In this document: piece by piece, positions 24,162-31,518 of the stretch
How positions within the stretch are numbered: the first letter of the stretch is position 1
How the letters are laid out: each line of letters begins with the position of its first letter
Source: Bacteroidota bacterium
GTDB lineage: Bacteria > Bacteroidota > Ignavibacteria > UBA10030 > UBA8401
Assembly: GCA_020052095.1 (NCBI GenBank)
Contig: JAGVPT010000138.1
Location: 1 to 37,123 of the forward strand
DNA length: 37,123 nucleotides
Reading direction: 5' to 3'
Program-made: the position numbers and the translations under genes
Notes under the pieces: generated by a model
Told to the model about the DNA's origin: nothing
What the model saw: the letters and a program-made list of their open reading frames with translations, nothing else
Databases searched by the model: none

Positions 24162-24766
24162 TTCACCGCAATGGCGTAGCTGTCATTAGGCAACAGGCAT
24201 TAGGCAATAGGCAATAGGCATTATGCAATAGGCATTATGCAATAGGCAATAGGCATTAGGCATTAGGCATTAGGCAATAGAAAATCTGATGCATTATTTA
24301 ATTTTTGATATGAGCGATGTAAGCATCTTGCTAATTTCTGTAATCTCTTTGAAGATGTTCTCCGTATCTGATTGTGCCAAATATTTTAATCTGTCGCATA
24401 TGTTGATTTGTGTTTCTATCTCCATGAGTGAGCCTCGACTTATCGAAAGGAATTGCCTGTAATTTCCGGTCGATTGCCTTCCGTATCCTTCGGCAATATT
24501 GGAGGGAATCGAAACCGACGCTCTTCGTAACTGAGATGTCAATCCAAACTGTTCACTCGCAGGAAGTTTTTGGGTAATCCTATAGATCCTCACCGCTAAA
24601 TCCATACTCCTCTGCCATACTATCAAATCCTTGAAGCTCCTAATTGTGTTCTTTGCAGACTCCATTTTGCCCCCCTTTTTCTAATTGATTAAGCCTATTC
24701 CCTACTACCACCTACTGCCTAATGCCTGTTGCCTATTGCCTAACGCCTTTGCGTCATTGCGGTGAA
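24162..24766 (-). mobile_element. Four-helix-bundle cassette with terminal inverted repeats, between thrC and thrB
   Basis: Ends TTCACCGCAATG (24162-24173) and CATTGCGGTGAA (24755-24766) are exact 12-bp inverted repeats; the next bases are R-CG on both sides. Inside them is a second inverted pair: GGCAACAGGCATTAGGCA (24189-24206) and its exact complement at 24716-24733, each within runs of GGCAATA/GGCATTA heptads (about a dozen on the left, four or five on the right). The single gene inside encodes a four-helix-bundle protein. The right end touches the thrC stop codon and the left end lies three bases before the thrB start. No transposase is present, so it would be non-autonomous or mobilised as RNA. 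Target duplications are not obvious. Confidence 0.7.
24294..24665 (-). CDS. Four-helix-bundle protein (S23/Avd-like)
   Basis: 123 residues, the normal length of the family first seen in 23S rRNA intervening sequences and related to Avd of diversity-generating retroelements. The characteristic parts are FKDLIVWQRSMDLAVRIYRIT (10-30), LPASEQFGLTSQLRRASVSIPSNIAEGYGR (about 34-63), then YRQFLSISRGSLMEIETQINI and a last helix with ISKMLTSLISKIK. Family members form basic pentameric barrels that bind nucleic acid; their function outside retroelements is unknown. There is no reverse transcriptase or variable repeat here. It lies alone in a cassette with inverted repeats and runs in the operon direction. 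The AAA-GGGGGGCAAA stretch before the ATG could serve as ribosome binding site. Confidence 0.92.
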   Translation of the reverse strand: MESAKNTIRSFKDLIVWQRSMDLAVRIYRITQKLPASEQFGLTSQLRRASVSIPSNIAEGYGRQSTGNYRQFLSISRGSLMEIETQINICDRLKYLAQSDTENIFKEITEISKMLTSLISKIK

Positions 24767-26053
24767 TTACAAAAATCTCTTCACTTCCTCGATCGTTGCT
24801 TCAATATCGACCGGCGGGTTCGCAAGCTCTCCATGTTTCTCGATATGATAATCAACAATGGCTTGCGGGTCTTTCAAAATATTTCCCGTGAGAATCCCGA
24901 CGACGGTTTCCTTCGGCTTCACGATTCCGTTCTCGATCAGTTTTTTTAATCCCGCGACCGTCGCACACGATGCAGGCTCGGCGCCGATACCTGCTCCGTC
25001 GACATGCGCTTTCGCTTCAAGGATCTCATTGTCTGTCACGCTTTCGACTATCCCGTTTGTCCATTGGAGCGATCGAATTGCTTTAGTGTAATTCGCCGGG
25101 TTCCCGATTTTTATGGCTGTGGCGATGGTATGTGCTTTCTGTGGCCGCAGTTCTTTGAATCCATCTTTGAATGCTCTATAGAATGGACTTGCTCCTTCTG
25201 CCTGGATGACGGCAAAACGCGGCATTTTCTCGATAAGTCCAAGCTCGGACGCTTCATGCAGCGCCTTGCCAAATGCGCTCGTGTTGCCGAGGTTCCCGCC
25301 CGGAAAAACAAACCAATCCGGTACTTTCCACCCAAGTTGCTGCAATGTTTCCCACACGATGGTCTTCTGCCCTTCAAGCCGGAACGGATTGATCGAGTTA
25401 AGCGGATACGCTTGAAGCTTTTCCTGTGCTTCGAAAATCAATCGCATGCAGTCATCAAAATCTCCGTTGACAATCAGCGTCTTTGCTCCGTAGGCGAGCG
25501 CTTGAGATATCTTACCGACAGCAACGCTCCCTTTCGGAATCAGAACCAATCCTGTCATCTCCGCTTCCGACGCATAAGCCGCAAGAGAGGCAGAGGTGTT
25601 TCCTGTCGAAGCACAGACGACCGCTTTTTGACGAAGCCTCTTTGCTTGGGTAACAGCGACGGTCATGCCCCGGTCTTTGAAGGAGCCCGTCGGATTCTCT
25701 CCCTCGTGCTTAAGGTAGAAATGACGAAGCCCGAGCCAGGAAGAAATCTTTTTGCTCTGATGTAATCGCGTATTGCCTTCCTGCTTGAAAACGATTTCTT
25801 TTTCCTTCACAGACGGCAGGACGAGTTCACCAAAGTGCCACACGCCACCGGAGGGCTGGTTATGAATGGTTGCCCGTTTGCCGTTAAAATATTTTTTTGA
25901 CAACCGAAATTTCTTTTTTAACTCGTGCACGTCGTGTGCCACATCAAGCAGATGTCCGCACATGCACGTGAACCTGACGTCGGTCAATGCATATTCTTTT
26001 CCGCACGAAATACATTTGAGAATTGAAAGTTGCATACTCTCAGTCGATTGCAT
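24767..26053 (-). CDS. thrC: Threonine synthase
   Basis: A PLP enzyme converting O-phosphohomoserine to threonine. It has 428 residues, with an N-terminal zinc-ribbon-like segment (CISCGKEY, then CMCG, residues 14-33), as in the class II/archaeal-plant type rather than the E. coli type. PLP lysine is Lys126 in NPTGSFKDRGM; STGNTSASLAAYA binds the cofactor phosphate side, and FPGGNLGNTSAFGKAL matches the second glycine loop. Its stop codon is followed at once by the inverted-repeat cassette. A gap of 225 bases with a MITE-like element separates it from lysC, yet direction and pathway argue for one operon. AAGGAATCAC precedes the ATG. Confidence 0.95.
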   Translation of the reverse strand: MQSTESMQLSILKCISCGKEYALTDVRFTCMCGHLLDVAHDVHELKKKFRLSKKYFNGKRATIHNQPSGGVWHFGELVLPSVKEKEIVFKQEGNTRLHQSKKISSWLGLRHFYLKHEGENPTGSFKDRGMTVAVTQAKRLRQKAVVCASTGNTSASLAAYASEAEMTGLVLIPKGSVAVGKISQALAYGAKTLIVNGDFDDCMRLIFEAQEKLQAYPLNSINPFRLEGQKTIVWETLQQLGWKVPDWFVFPGGNLGNTSAFGKALHEASELGLIEKMPRFAVIQAEGASPFYRAFKDGFKELRPQKAHTIATAIKIGNPANYTKAIRSLQWTNGIVESVTDNEILEAKAHVDGAGIGAEPASCATVAGLKKLIENGIVKPKETVVGILTGNILKDPQAIVDYHIEKHGELANPPVDIEATIEEVKRFL

Positions 26054-26070
26054 CTTTATAGTGATTCCTT

Positions 26071-26196
26071 AGAACCTATCTCAAAAATGCGATGCCGTTC
26101 GCCCTTCGACACTCCCGACTTCGTCGGTCGAAGACTCCCCACGGGTCTACCGACCCGTCGGGACGGATTGATTAGCATGTTTTTGAGATAGCTTAT
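26071..26196. mobile_element. MITE-like element between lysC and thrC
   Basis: CTATCTCAAAAATGC (26076-26090) is mirrored by GCATGTTTTTGAGATAG (26175-26191), with two extra bases. The centre holds two hairpins: CTTCGAC with GTCGAAG, and ACGGGTC with GACCCGT. It has no coding capacity. To its right in 26197-26278, GGCGCC with CCTTGG repeats (about 26254-26270) form a further short palindrome before the lysC stop. Confidence 0.55.
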
Positions 26197-26278
26197 GGCC
26201 AACTTCTCCCTACTCCATCGCCAAAATGTTCAGGAAATAGCCAAACGGAAGACCCTTGGCGCCTTGGCGGTCAAGCTC

Positions 26279-27673
26279 TCAAGTCAAATGAAACGCATCG
26301 TGAATTGCCTGCACCGCTTTCCGCACTTCAGATTGCTCGACAACGAGCGAAATATTCAGCTCCGACGATCCCTGTGCAATCGCGACGATGTTGACATCCG
26401 CGTTTGCGATAGCCGTAAAGGTCTTCCCGGCGATTCCGCGCTTTCCCTTCATTCCTTCCCCCACAACTGCAACAATGGAGACATTCTCTTGAACGGCGAT
26501 GTCGTCGACAATTTTCTTTGCGAGGTCAGCGTCAAACTCGCTGCGAAGTTCCTTCACTGCTTTACCGCAATCCTTCTGCGGCACGATAACGCAGACGTTG
26601 TGCTCCGACGACGCTTGAGAAATCATCATCACGTTCACTCTAACGCGTGCAAGAGCCGAGAAGATCCGGGCGGAAATTCCGGGTACACCCACCATTCCGT
26701 TTCCTTCAATCGCAATCAGGCTGAGATTGTCGATCGATGTAATATTTTTCACAACGCGATCCGTTGTGTTCGTCGATTGTGAGATCAATGTGCCGGGATG
26801 GGGAGGATTGAATGTATTCTTGATTCTGATCGGAATATTTTTTTCGATCGCGGGCATCATCGTCTTCGGGTGAATGATTTTTGCTCCAAAGTACGACATT
26901 TCGGCCGCCTCGCGATACGAAATCTCTGAAAGCACTTTCGCGCCGGTCACGTAGCGCGGGTCCGCCGTCATCACACCGTCAACATCGGTCCAGATCCAGA
27001 TTTCTTGGCTATTCATGGCCGCGCCGACGATCGATCCGGTGTAATCCGAGCCGCTGCGGCCCAGTGTCGTCGTCAAACCGTCTTCAGTGCTCCCGATGAA
27101 TCCGGTAATTACCGGCACAATCTCCTTTCCGATCAGCGGTAGCAGTGCGCTTTTAACTTTTTCATCCGTCACGGAGAAGTCGACCGCTGCTTCCCCAAAA
27201 TGGCTATCCGTTCGAATGATCGTCCTCGCATCCACAAATTCCGCGTTCACCCCGTTGTCCTTCAATATTGCGGCAAGTTGAAGGCAGGAGAGAATTTCTC
27301 CGAACGAAGCGATCGCATCAATAGAGCGCACACTCAACTCTTTCAACAGACTTACGCCGCGATACAAGTTCGCAAGTTCGTCGATCAGCGCCGATTGGCG
27401 TTGAATCAATTCCCTGTGCCGCACCGCGTCTTTAAGCAGCGTGTTCGCGACGTTCAAATGTTTTTCTTTGAGTGCCTCGACATTTTTTTTCACGCGCTCG
27501 GTTTCACGCTGGAGCGCAAGCTGCGCCGTCTCCAACAAGGTATTTGTCACTCCTGCCATCGCCGATGCGACCACAATCGGACGCTGAGGCAGATAGGTGC
27601 GGACGATTGATGCTACTTCCTGCAACCGTTGAATATCGCCGACGGATGTACCGCCGAATTTCATTGTTATCAT
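26279..27673 (-). CDS. lysC: Aspartate kinase
   Basis: First enzyme of the aspartate family pathway (lysine, threonine, methionine). 464 residues: an amino-acid kinase domain starting KFGGTSVGD (5-13), with ITGFIGSTEDGLTTTLGRSGSDYTGS for the substrate and ATP loops and WTDVDGVMTADPR. Two C-terminal ACT domains begin near IEGNGMVGVPGISARIFSAL and VAVVGEGMKGKRGIAGKTFTAI, so feedback inhibition by threonine and/or lysine is likely. It is a single-function kinase: no homoserine dehydrogenase domain is fused and none is encoded in the window. ATGs at 27673 and 27664 are both possible. It stands right after the Thr-leader attenuator, which should control it together with thrC and thrB. Confidence 0.95.
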   Translation of the reverse strand: MITMKFGGTSVGDIQRLQEVASIVRTYLPQRPIVVASAMAGVTNTLLETAQLALQRETERVKKNVEALKEKHLNVANTLLKDAVRHRELIQRQSALIDELANLYRGVSLLKELSVRSIDAIASFGEILSCLQLAAILKDNGVNAEFVDARTIIRTDSHFGEAAVDFSVTDEKVKSALLPLIGKEIVPVITGFIGSTEDGLTTTLGRSGSDYTGSIVGAAMNSQEIWIWTDVDGVMTADPRYVTGAKVLSEISYREAAEMSYFGAKIIHPKTMMPAIEKNIPIRIKNTFNPPHPGTLISQSTNTTDRVVKNITSIDNLSLIAIEGNGMVGVPGISARIFSALARVRVNVMMISQASSEHNVCVIVPQKDCGKAVKELRSEFDADLAKKIVDDIAVQENVSIVAVVGEGMKGKRGIAGKTFTAIANADVNIVAIAQGSSELNISLVVEQSEVRKAVQAIHDAFHLT

Positions 27674-27690
27674 AATCCTTGCATCCTAAA

Positions 27691-27723
27691 AATAAAAAAA
27701 GCCCCGAGTGTTCTTCGAGGCTT
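27691..27723 (-). terminator. Attenuator terminator of the thr operon
   Basis: On the minus strand AGCCTCGA (27722-27715) pairs with TCGGGGCT (27707-27700) around a seven-base loop and is followed at once by TTTTTTT and further T-rich sequence. It stands 27 bases before the lysC start and 20 bases after the leader peptide stop, the position expected for an intrinsic attenuator. Confidence 0.85.
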
Positions 27724-27766
27724 CGTGAGGTGGATCAAAAATTTATACACACGAAGGCGCTCGAAG
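27713..27766 (-). promoter_or_regulatory. Antiterminator of the thr attenuator
   Basis: CTTCGAG (27766-27760) and CTTCGTG (27756-27750), within the second half of the leader peptide codons, are exactly complementary to CTCGAAG (27719-27713) and CACGAAG (27727-27721). The latter segment contains the left arm of the terminator, so the two structures exclude each other. A ribosome held at the Thr codons leaves the first arm free (read-through); one reaching the stop codon covers it (termination). Confidence 0.8.
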
Positions 27767-27814
27767 GTCGGGCGTCGATAAGGTCGTGGTCGTTATGGTT
27801 GTTGTCGTTTTCAT
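27743..27814 (-). CDS. thrL: thr operon leader peptide
   Basis: A 23-codon frame reading [12 protein letters not shown] and then [11 protein letters not shown], with nine threonine codons and one isoleucine codon among the first fourteen. This is the pattern of the enterobacterial thr leader (MKRISTTITTTI-like). Its ATG overlaps the leuB stop codon as ATGA, so ribosomes finishing leuB can reinitiate here; no separate ribosome binding site is visible. The Thr run lies just before the antiterminator arm. I infer that scarcity of charged tRNA-Thr (and perhaps tRNA-Ile) stalls the ribosome and lets transcription enter lysC-thrC-thrB. It would not be recognised by normal gene finders because of its length. 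Confidence 0.88.
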   Translation of the reverse strand: MKTTTTITTTTLSTPDLRAPSCV

Positions 27815-28884
27815 TGCCGAAGAATTATTGAGCATATCTGTTCTGCCATCTCTTTTGTGCCGACACGTATTGTGTTCGCTGTTGCAATATCGGGAGTTCG
27901 ATAACCATTATCAAGAACTTTTTGAATTGCAGACTCGACGTCTTCAGCTTCTTTCTGAAGATTGAAAGAGAATCGCAACATCATTGCAACAGATGCGATG
28001 GTCGCGATCGGATTTGCCTTATTCTGTCCTGCGATGTCGGGCGCGCTTCCATGCACCGGTTCGTAGAGTGCCACTTTTCCCCCCAGGCTCGCAGAAGCCA
28101 ACATGCCGATGGAGCCGGTCAACATTGCCGCTTCATCGCTCAAAATGTCTCCGAACATGTTCTCCGTAACGATCACGTCAAATTGTTTCGGATTTCGAAT
28201 GAGCTGCATAGCGCAATTGTCAACGTACATATGTGAGAGTTCAACTTCGCGATACTTCTGTCCAACAGCCGTCACAGTTATCCGCCAAAGCTGCGAAGTC
28301 TCGAGAATGTTCGCCTTGTCGACAGAACATACCTTCTTCTTCCTTTTCATCGCTATTTCAAAAGCAGACTCGGCAATACGTTTGATTTCTGATTCGGAGT
28401 ACGTAAGAGTATTTGTCGCAATAGCTTCGCCATTTTTCGATTCGACGCCGCGAGGCGTCCCGAAATATATTCCACCAGTCAGCTCTCGCACGACCACGAT
28501 ATCGACTCCTTCAACGACCTCCCGCTTTAATGTCGATGCATCCAGAAGTGCAGAGTAGATCTTCGCGGGACGAATATTAGCGTATAGTCCGAGATTTTTC
28601 CGGAGGCCGAGGAGCGCCTGTTCAGGCTTCAAGTGCGGCGGATTATTGTCCCACTTCGGTCCCCCAACAGCACCCAACAACACCGCATCGCTTGCACGGC
28701 AACTATCGAGTGTCTCTTCCGGAAGCGGAACACCGACCGCATCCAACGCCGCCCCACCTGCCAACGCATGCTTGAAAGTAAATTGATGATGATACTTCTT
28801 GGCCACCGCATCTAAGACTTTGAGCGCTCGACCAACAACTTCTTGTCCGATACCATCTCCCGAAATTACAGTAATAGTGTACAT
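27811..28884 (-). CDS. leuB: 3-isopropylmalate dehydrogenase
   Basis: Oxidative decarboxylation of 3-isopropylmalate to 2-oxoisocaproate precursor in leucine synthesis. 357 residues with the decarboxylating dehydrogenase hallmarks: [11 protein letters not shown] (7-17), [11 protein letters not shown] (70-80), [22 protein letters not shown] with Tyr, [13 protein letters not shown], and the metal site [63 protein letters not shown] binds NAD. LeuD lies two genes upstream with proC in between. The stop codon overlaps the thr leader start, so transcription through leuB runs into the attenuator. Confidence 0.96.
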   Translation of the reverse strand: MYTITVISGDGIGQEVVGRALKVLDAVAKKYHHQFTFKHALAGGAALDAVGVPLPEETLDSCRASDAVLLGAVGGPKWDNNPPHLKPEQALLGLRKNLGLYANIRPAKIYSALLDASTLKREVVEGVDIVVVRELTGGIYFGTPRGVESKNGEAIATNTLTYSESEIKRIAESAFEIAMKRKKKVCSVDKANILETSQLWRITVTAVGQKYREVELSHMYVDNCAMQLIRNPKQFDVIVTENMFGDILSDEAAMLTGSIGMLASASLGGKVALYEPVHGSAPDIAGQNKANPIATIASVAMMLRFSFNLQKEAEDVESAIQKVLDNGYRTPDIATANTIRVGTKEMAEQICSIILRQ

Positions 28885-28983
28885 CTTTGTTACGATTGGC
28901 CAGTGAATGTTTGAATGTCGAATACTTGACGCGTTAAGTTAAGGAAATACGAACGAAACAAATTGGGGAGGTTTGCGCTAATC

Positions 28984-29032
28984 CGTCATTCCATCATTCC
29001 ATTATTCCATTATTCCATCATTCCATTACAGC
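28984..29032. repeat. TTCCATCATTCCATTA word repeat
   Basis: CATTCCA, TCATTCCA and TTATTCCA units of seven to eight bases repeat six to seven times between leuB and proC. No secondary-structure arm is present. The rest of the 154-base gap holds no gene or leader peptide that I can see. Confidence 0.7.
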
Positions 29033-29038
29033 TTTGAA

Positions 29039-29926
29039 TCACTTATTAATCGTTTCACTCAACTCTTTGGATTTCAACGTTGCCGTCGCGACGGCATTGA
29101 TGAGCATCGAACGAAGTCCGTGCGACTCAAGTTCGTGCACGGCGTTGATCGCTGTTCCCCCCGGCGTTGTTACCTGGTCGCGCAGTATGGCCGGATGTAG
29201 ATTTGATTCCTTGACAAGTTTCGCAGAGCCGAGCACTGTTTGAATAGCGAGTTTCGTTGAAACATCGCGCGGCAATCCCATCTTCACACCGCCATCGATA
29301 AGAGCTTCGATGACCATATAAATGTATGCAGGGCCGCTTCCACTTAATCCCGTCACTGCATCGAGCTGGTGCTCATCCACTACAACTACTTCGCCGACTG
29401 CTTCAAAGATGGATATCGCGATTCGTTGATGCTCTTCATTGCAGAAGCGACCGAAGGAAACTGCCGTTGCCCCCTCATCGACGGTGGATGCGATGTTCGG
29501 CATCGCGCGCACGATTGGATTATTTTTTCCGATGCGATGCTGCATCGACTCGATCGTCACTCCGGCGGCGATCGAAATCAAGAGTTGATCTTCCCGGAGC
29601 GCTGTTTTGATTTCGTCGAGCACTTTTCCGATCGTGTATGGCTTCACGCATAACATCACAATGTCCGCAAATTGCGCCGCCTCTGCATTGTCGAGCGTGT
29701 GGTTGATTTTCCATTTTGAGCTGAACATCTCCAGCTTAGCTGAGTGGGTTCCGCTCGCGATGATTTTGTTTTGCGGTGCCAGTTTTGCGTTCAGAATCCC
29801 GCGCAGGAGAGATGTTCCCATGTTTCCCGCGCCGATAATCGCGATGGCCCGGTTGAGGCTGATTTTCTCGCCGCGAGTTGATGCTTCTTCGTTCGTAACG
29901 AATGGGTGTTCTTTTTTCTGCTCCAT
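29039..29926 (-). CDS. proC: Pyrroline-5-carboxylate reductase
   Basis: Last step of proline synthesis, NAD(P)H reduction of pyrroline-5-carboxylate. 295 residues, about 25 longer than usual because of a polar N-terminus (EQKKEHPFVTNEEASTRGEK). The Rossmann motif is AIIGAGNMGTSLLRG (29-43). MPNIASTVDEGATAVSFG and the C-terminal dimerisation and active-site helix LSGSGPAYIYMVIEALIDGG are typical, as is DQVTTPGGTAINAVHELESHGL. The ATG at 29926 follows GAAGGAG located within the leuD 3' end, and only three bases separate the leuD stop from this start. Its insertion between leuD and leuB is unusual for function but common as a mixed amino-acid operon. Confidence 0.95.
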   Translation of the reverse strand: MEQKKEHPFVTNEEASTRGEKISLNRAIAIIGAGNMGTSLLRGILNAKLAPQNKIIASGTHSAKLEMFSSKWKINHTLDNAEAAQFADIVMLCVKPYTIGKVLDEIKTALREDQLLISIAAGVTIESMQHRIGKNNPIVRAMPNIASTVDEGATAVSFGRFCNEEHQRIAISIFEAVGEVVVVDEHQLDAVTGLSGSGPAYIYMVIEALIDGGVKMGLPRDVSTKLAIQTVLGSAKLVKESNLHPAILRDQVTTPGGTAINAVHELESHGLRSMLINAVATATLKSKELSETINK

Positions 29927-29929
29927 TTT

Positions 29930-30493
29930 TTACTCCTTCAACATTCCAGTCTTCCGTGCATAGGAAAAAATCCCGCCGGCGCGAAGGATTTCTTCGATCT
30001 CACCGAGCGGATTCAACTGATACACCGTTTGCCGGGTGTTATTTGTAAGAATGCCTTTTGTGGTATCGAGCGACACCTCGTCGCCCGTTTTGATTTCCTG
30101 GTAGAGATGTTTGCCGGTCTCGAATGGCGCGAGGAATCCTCCATCGATTGCATTCCTGTAGAAAATCCGCGCGAACGATTCTGCGACAACCGCCTCAATG
30201 CCTGCGATATTCAATGCGATAGGCGCATGTTCACGCGACGATCCGCATCCAAAATTCTTTCCCGCTACAACGATTTTGTAGTGAGATTGCCATTCGGCTT
30301 CCTTTATGAACCGAATATTCCCCGCTGGAAGGCCCGATCCTTCGGGCGGAACGCCGGACAACGCAAATTTGCCGTAATTCTTTTTTTCCTCCGGGTCGTC
30401 GAGCTTGTACACCAAATGTACGGCGGGGATGATCTGGTCAGTGTCGATGTCGTTACCTAAGACAAAAACTTTTCCTGTGATGTTTTTTTCCAT
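29930..30493 (-). CDS. leuD: 3-isopropylmalate dehydratase, small subunit
   Basis: Swivel-domain subunit of isopropylmalate isomerase, which works with the iron-sulfur LeuC subunit. 187 residues. Substrate-loop and domain signatures are GNDIDTDQIIPAVHL (13-27), GKNFGCGSSREHAPIAL and AVVAESFARIFYRNAIDGGFL. LeuD of this shorter, thermophile/archaeal-like type recognises only one substrate family, usually isopropylmalate, though homocitrate or citramalate use cannot be excluded. LeuC is not adjacent and is not in the window, which is unusual. It starts the leuD-proC-leuB-thrL run, so the promoter of this block should lie in the 60 bases after tag or further upstream. Confidence 0.93.
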   Translation of the reverse strand: MEKNITGKVFVLGNDIDTDQIIPAVHLVYKLDDPEEKKNYGKFALSGVPPEGSGLPAGNIRFIKEAEWQSHYKIVVAGKNFGCGSSREHAPIALNIAGIEAVVAESFARIFYRNAIDGGFLAPFETGKHLYQEIKTGDEVSLDTTKGILTNNTRQTVYQLNPLGEIEEILRAGGIFSYARKTGMLKE

Positions 30494-30553
30494 ATCTAAT
30501 GCGAAATTAATAGATGTAAGTGAATGGATCCTTTCGCCAAAAAAAATAGGCTG

Positions 30554-31114
30554 TCAAATTCGGCGTTTACGAAAACAGTCTTGTATGTGGTCGTCAACCA
30601 TGCCGACCGCCTGCATGAACGCATAACAAATTGTAGAGCCAACGAATCTGAACCCGCGCCTTTTTAGATCTTCACTCATTGCGTCTGATTCCTGAGTCGT
30701 GGCAGGAATATCCTTCAGACTTCTCGGGGACCTGCGTATCGGCTTCCCTCCGACAAACCGCCAGATATACGAATCAAAGTTTCCAAACTCCTTTTGTATC
30801 TCCAAGAAAGATTTGGCATTACTGATTGACGCTGCGATCTTGAGTTTGTTGCGGACAATTCCTTCATTCGCGAGAAGCTGTTTGATTTTTTTCTGATCAT
30901 AGCCCGCTATTTTCTTCGCTTGGAAGTTGTCATATGCATTTCTGTAATTTTCACGTTTCCGTAAAATCGTAATCCAGCTTAATCCTGCCTGCGCTCCTTC
31001 AAGTGTCAGCATTTCGAACAGTTTCCTGTCGTCATGAACCGGTATCCCCCACTCCTTGTCGTGATACTCTATATAAAGCGGGTCTGTTCCGCTCCAGGCG
31101 CAGCGTACTTTCAT
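30554..31114 (-). CDS. tag: DNA-3-methyladenine glycosylase I
   Basis: Base-excision repair enzyme removing 3-methyladenine. 186 residues. The zinc snap that ties the two ends is complete: Cys5 and His18 in [23 protein letters not shown], and His176 and Cys180 in [34 protein letters not shown] and [23 protein letters not shown] are the family signatures for the base pocket. The gene begins with a four-base overlap with ridA and should be co-translated with it. Confidence 0.96.
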   Translation of the reverse strand: MKVRCAWSGTDPLYIEYHDKEWGIPVHDDRKLFEMLTLEGAQAGLSWITILRKRENYRNAYDNFQAKKIAGYDQKKIKQLLANEGIVRNKLKIAASISNAKSFLEIQKEFGNFDSYIWRFVGGKPIRRSPRSLKDIPATTQESDAMSEDLKRRGFRFVGSTICYAFMQAVGMVDDHIQDCFRKRRI

Positions 31115-31512
31115 TTTCTCTTTTTCTTTTGAATGATCGCGTCGGCCTCGATTTCGACGAGCATTTCCGGTGCAATAAGCCGCTCTACTTCAACCATGCT
31201 CGTGACCGGCCGAATGTTCTTAAAAAATTCGCCGTGTGCCTTGCCGATCTTTTCCCAATCGCCGATGTTCACGACGAACATTCGTGTTCGGACTACATCC
31301 TTCAATGTTCCACCGGCTTTCTTCAGCGCAGATTCGATGTTCTTGATCGTCTGAATTGTTTGGGCATACGAGTCACCGATTCCTACGATCTTTCCCTCAG
31401 AATTGGTCGCAGTTGTTCCCGCGACAAAAACCTGATCGCCGATTCGTACTGCACGCGAATAGCCAACTATTTCTTCCCATGGAGATCCGCTCGGAATGTT
31501 TTTCCGTGTCAT
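31111..31512 (-). CDS. RidA-family protein
   Basis: 133 residues of the YjgF/YER057c/UK114 family. [27 protein letters not shown] at the start and [23 protein letters not shown], then [21 protein letters not shown] at the end carry the fold; Arg in VVRTRMFV is the carboxylate-binding arginine of active RidA enzymes. RidA hydrolyses reactive enamines and imines made by PLP enzymes, but the Gly-Tyr-Ser start here resembles the Rid7/other subgroup, so catalytic type is uncertain. It overlaps tag by four bases and follows the amidase gene by six bases, suggesting a three-gene transcript. Confidence 0.9.
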   Translation of the reverse strand: MTRKNIPSGSPWEEIVGYSRAVRIGDQVFVAGTTATNSEGKIVGIGDSYAQTIQTIKNIESALKKAGGTLKDVVRTRMFVVNIGDWEKIGKAHGEFFKNIRPVTSMVEVERLIAPEMLVEIEADAIIQKKKRK

Positions 31513-31518
31513 GGCTGT

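Noticed and set aside
24183-24280. Possible CRISPR array
   Set aside because: Units are only seven bases, contiguous, with no spacers and no cas genes.
24162-24766. Diversity-generating retroelement
   Set aside because: The four-helix protein is Avd-related, but there is no reverse transcriptase, template repeat or variable repeat in the window.
27665-27815. Lysine riboswitch upstream of lysC
   Set aside because: The leader is about 150 bases and is fully explained by a Thr-rich peptide with antiterminator and terminator; there is no room for the large five-helix lysine aptamer.
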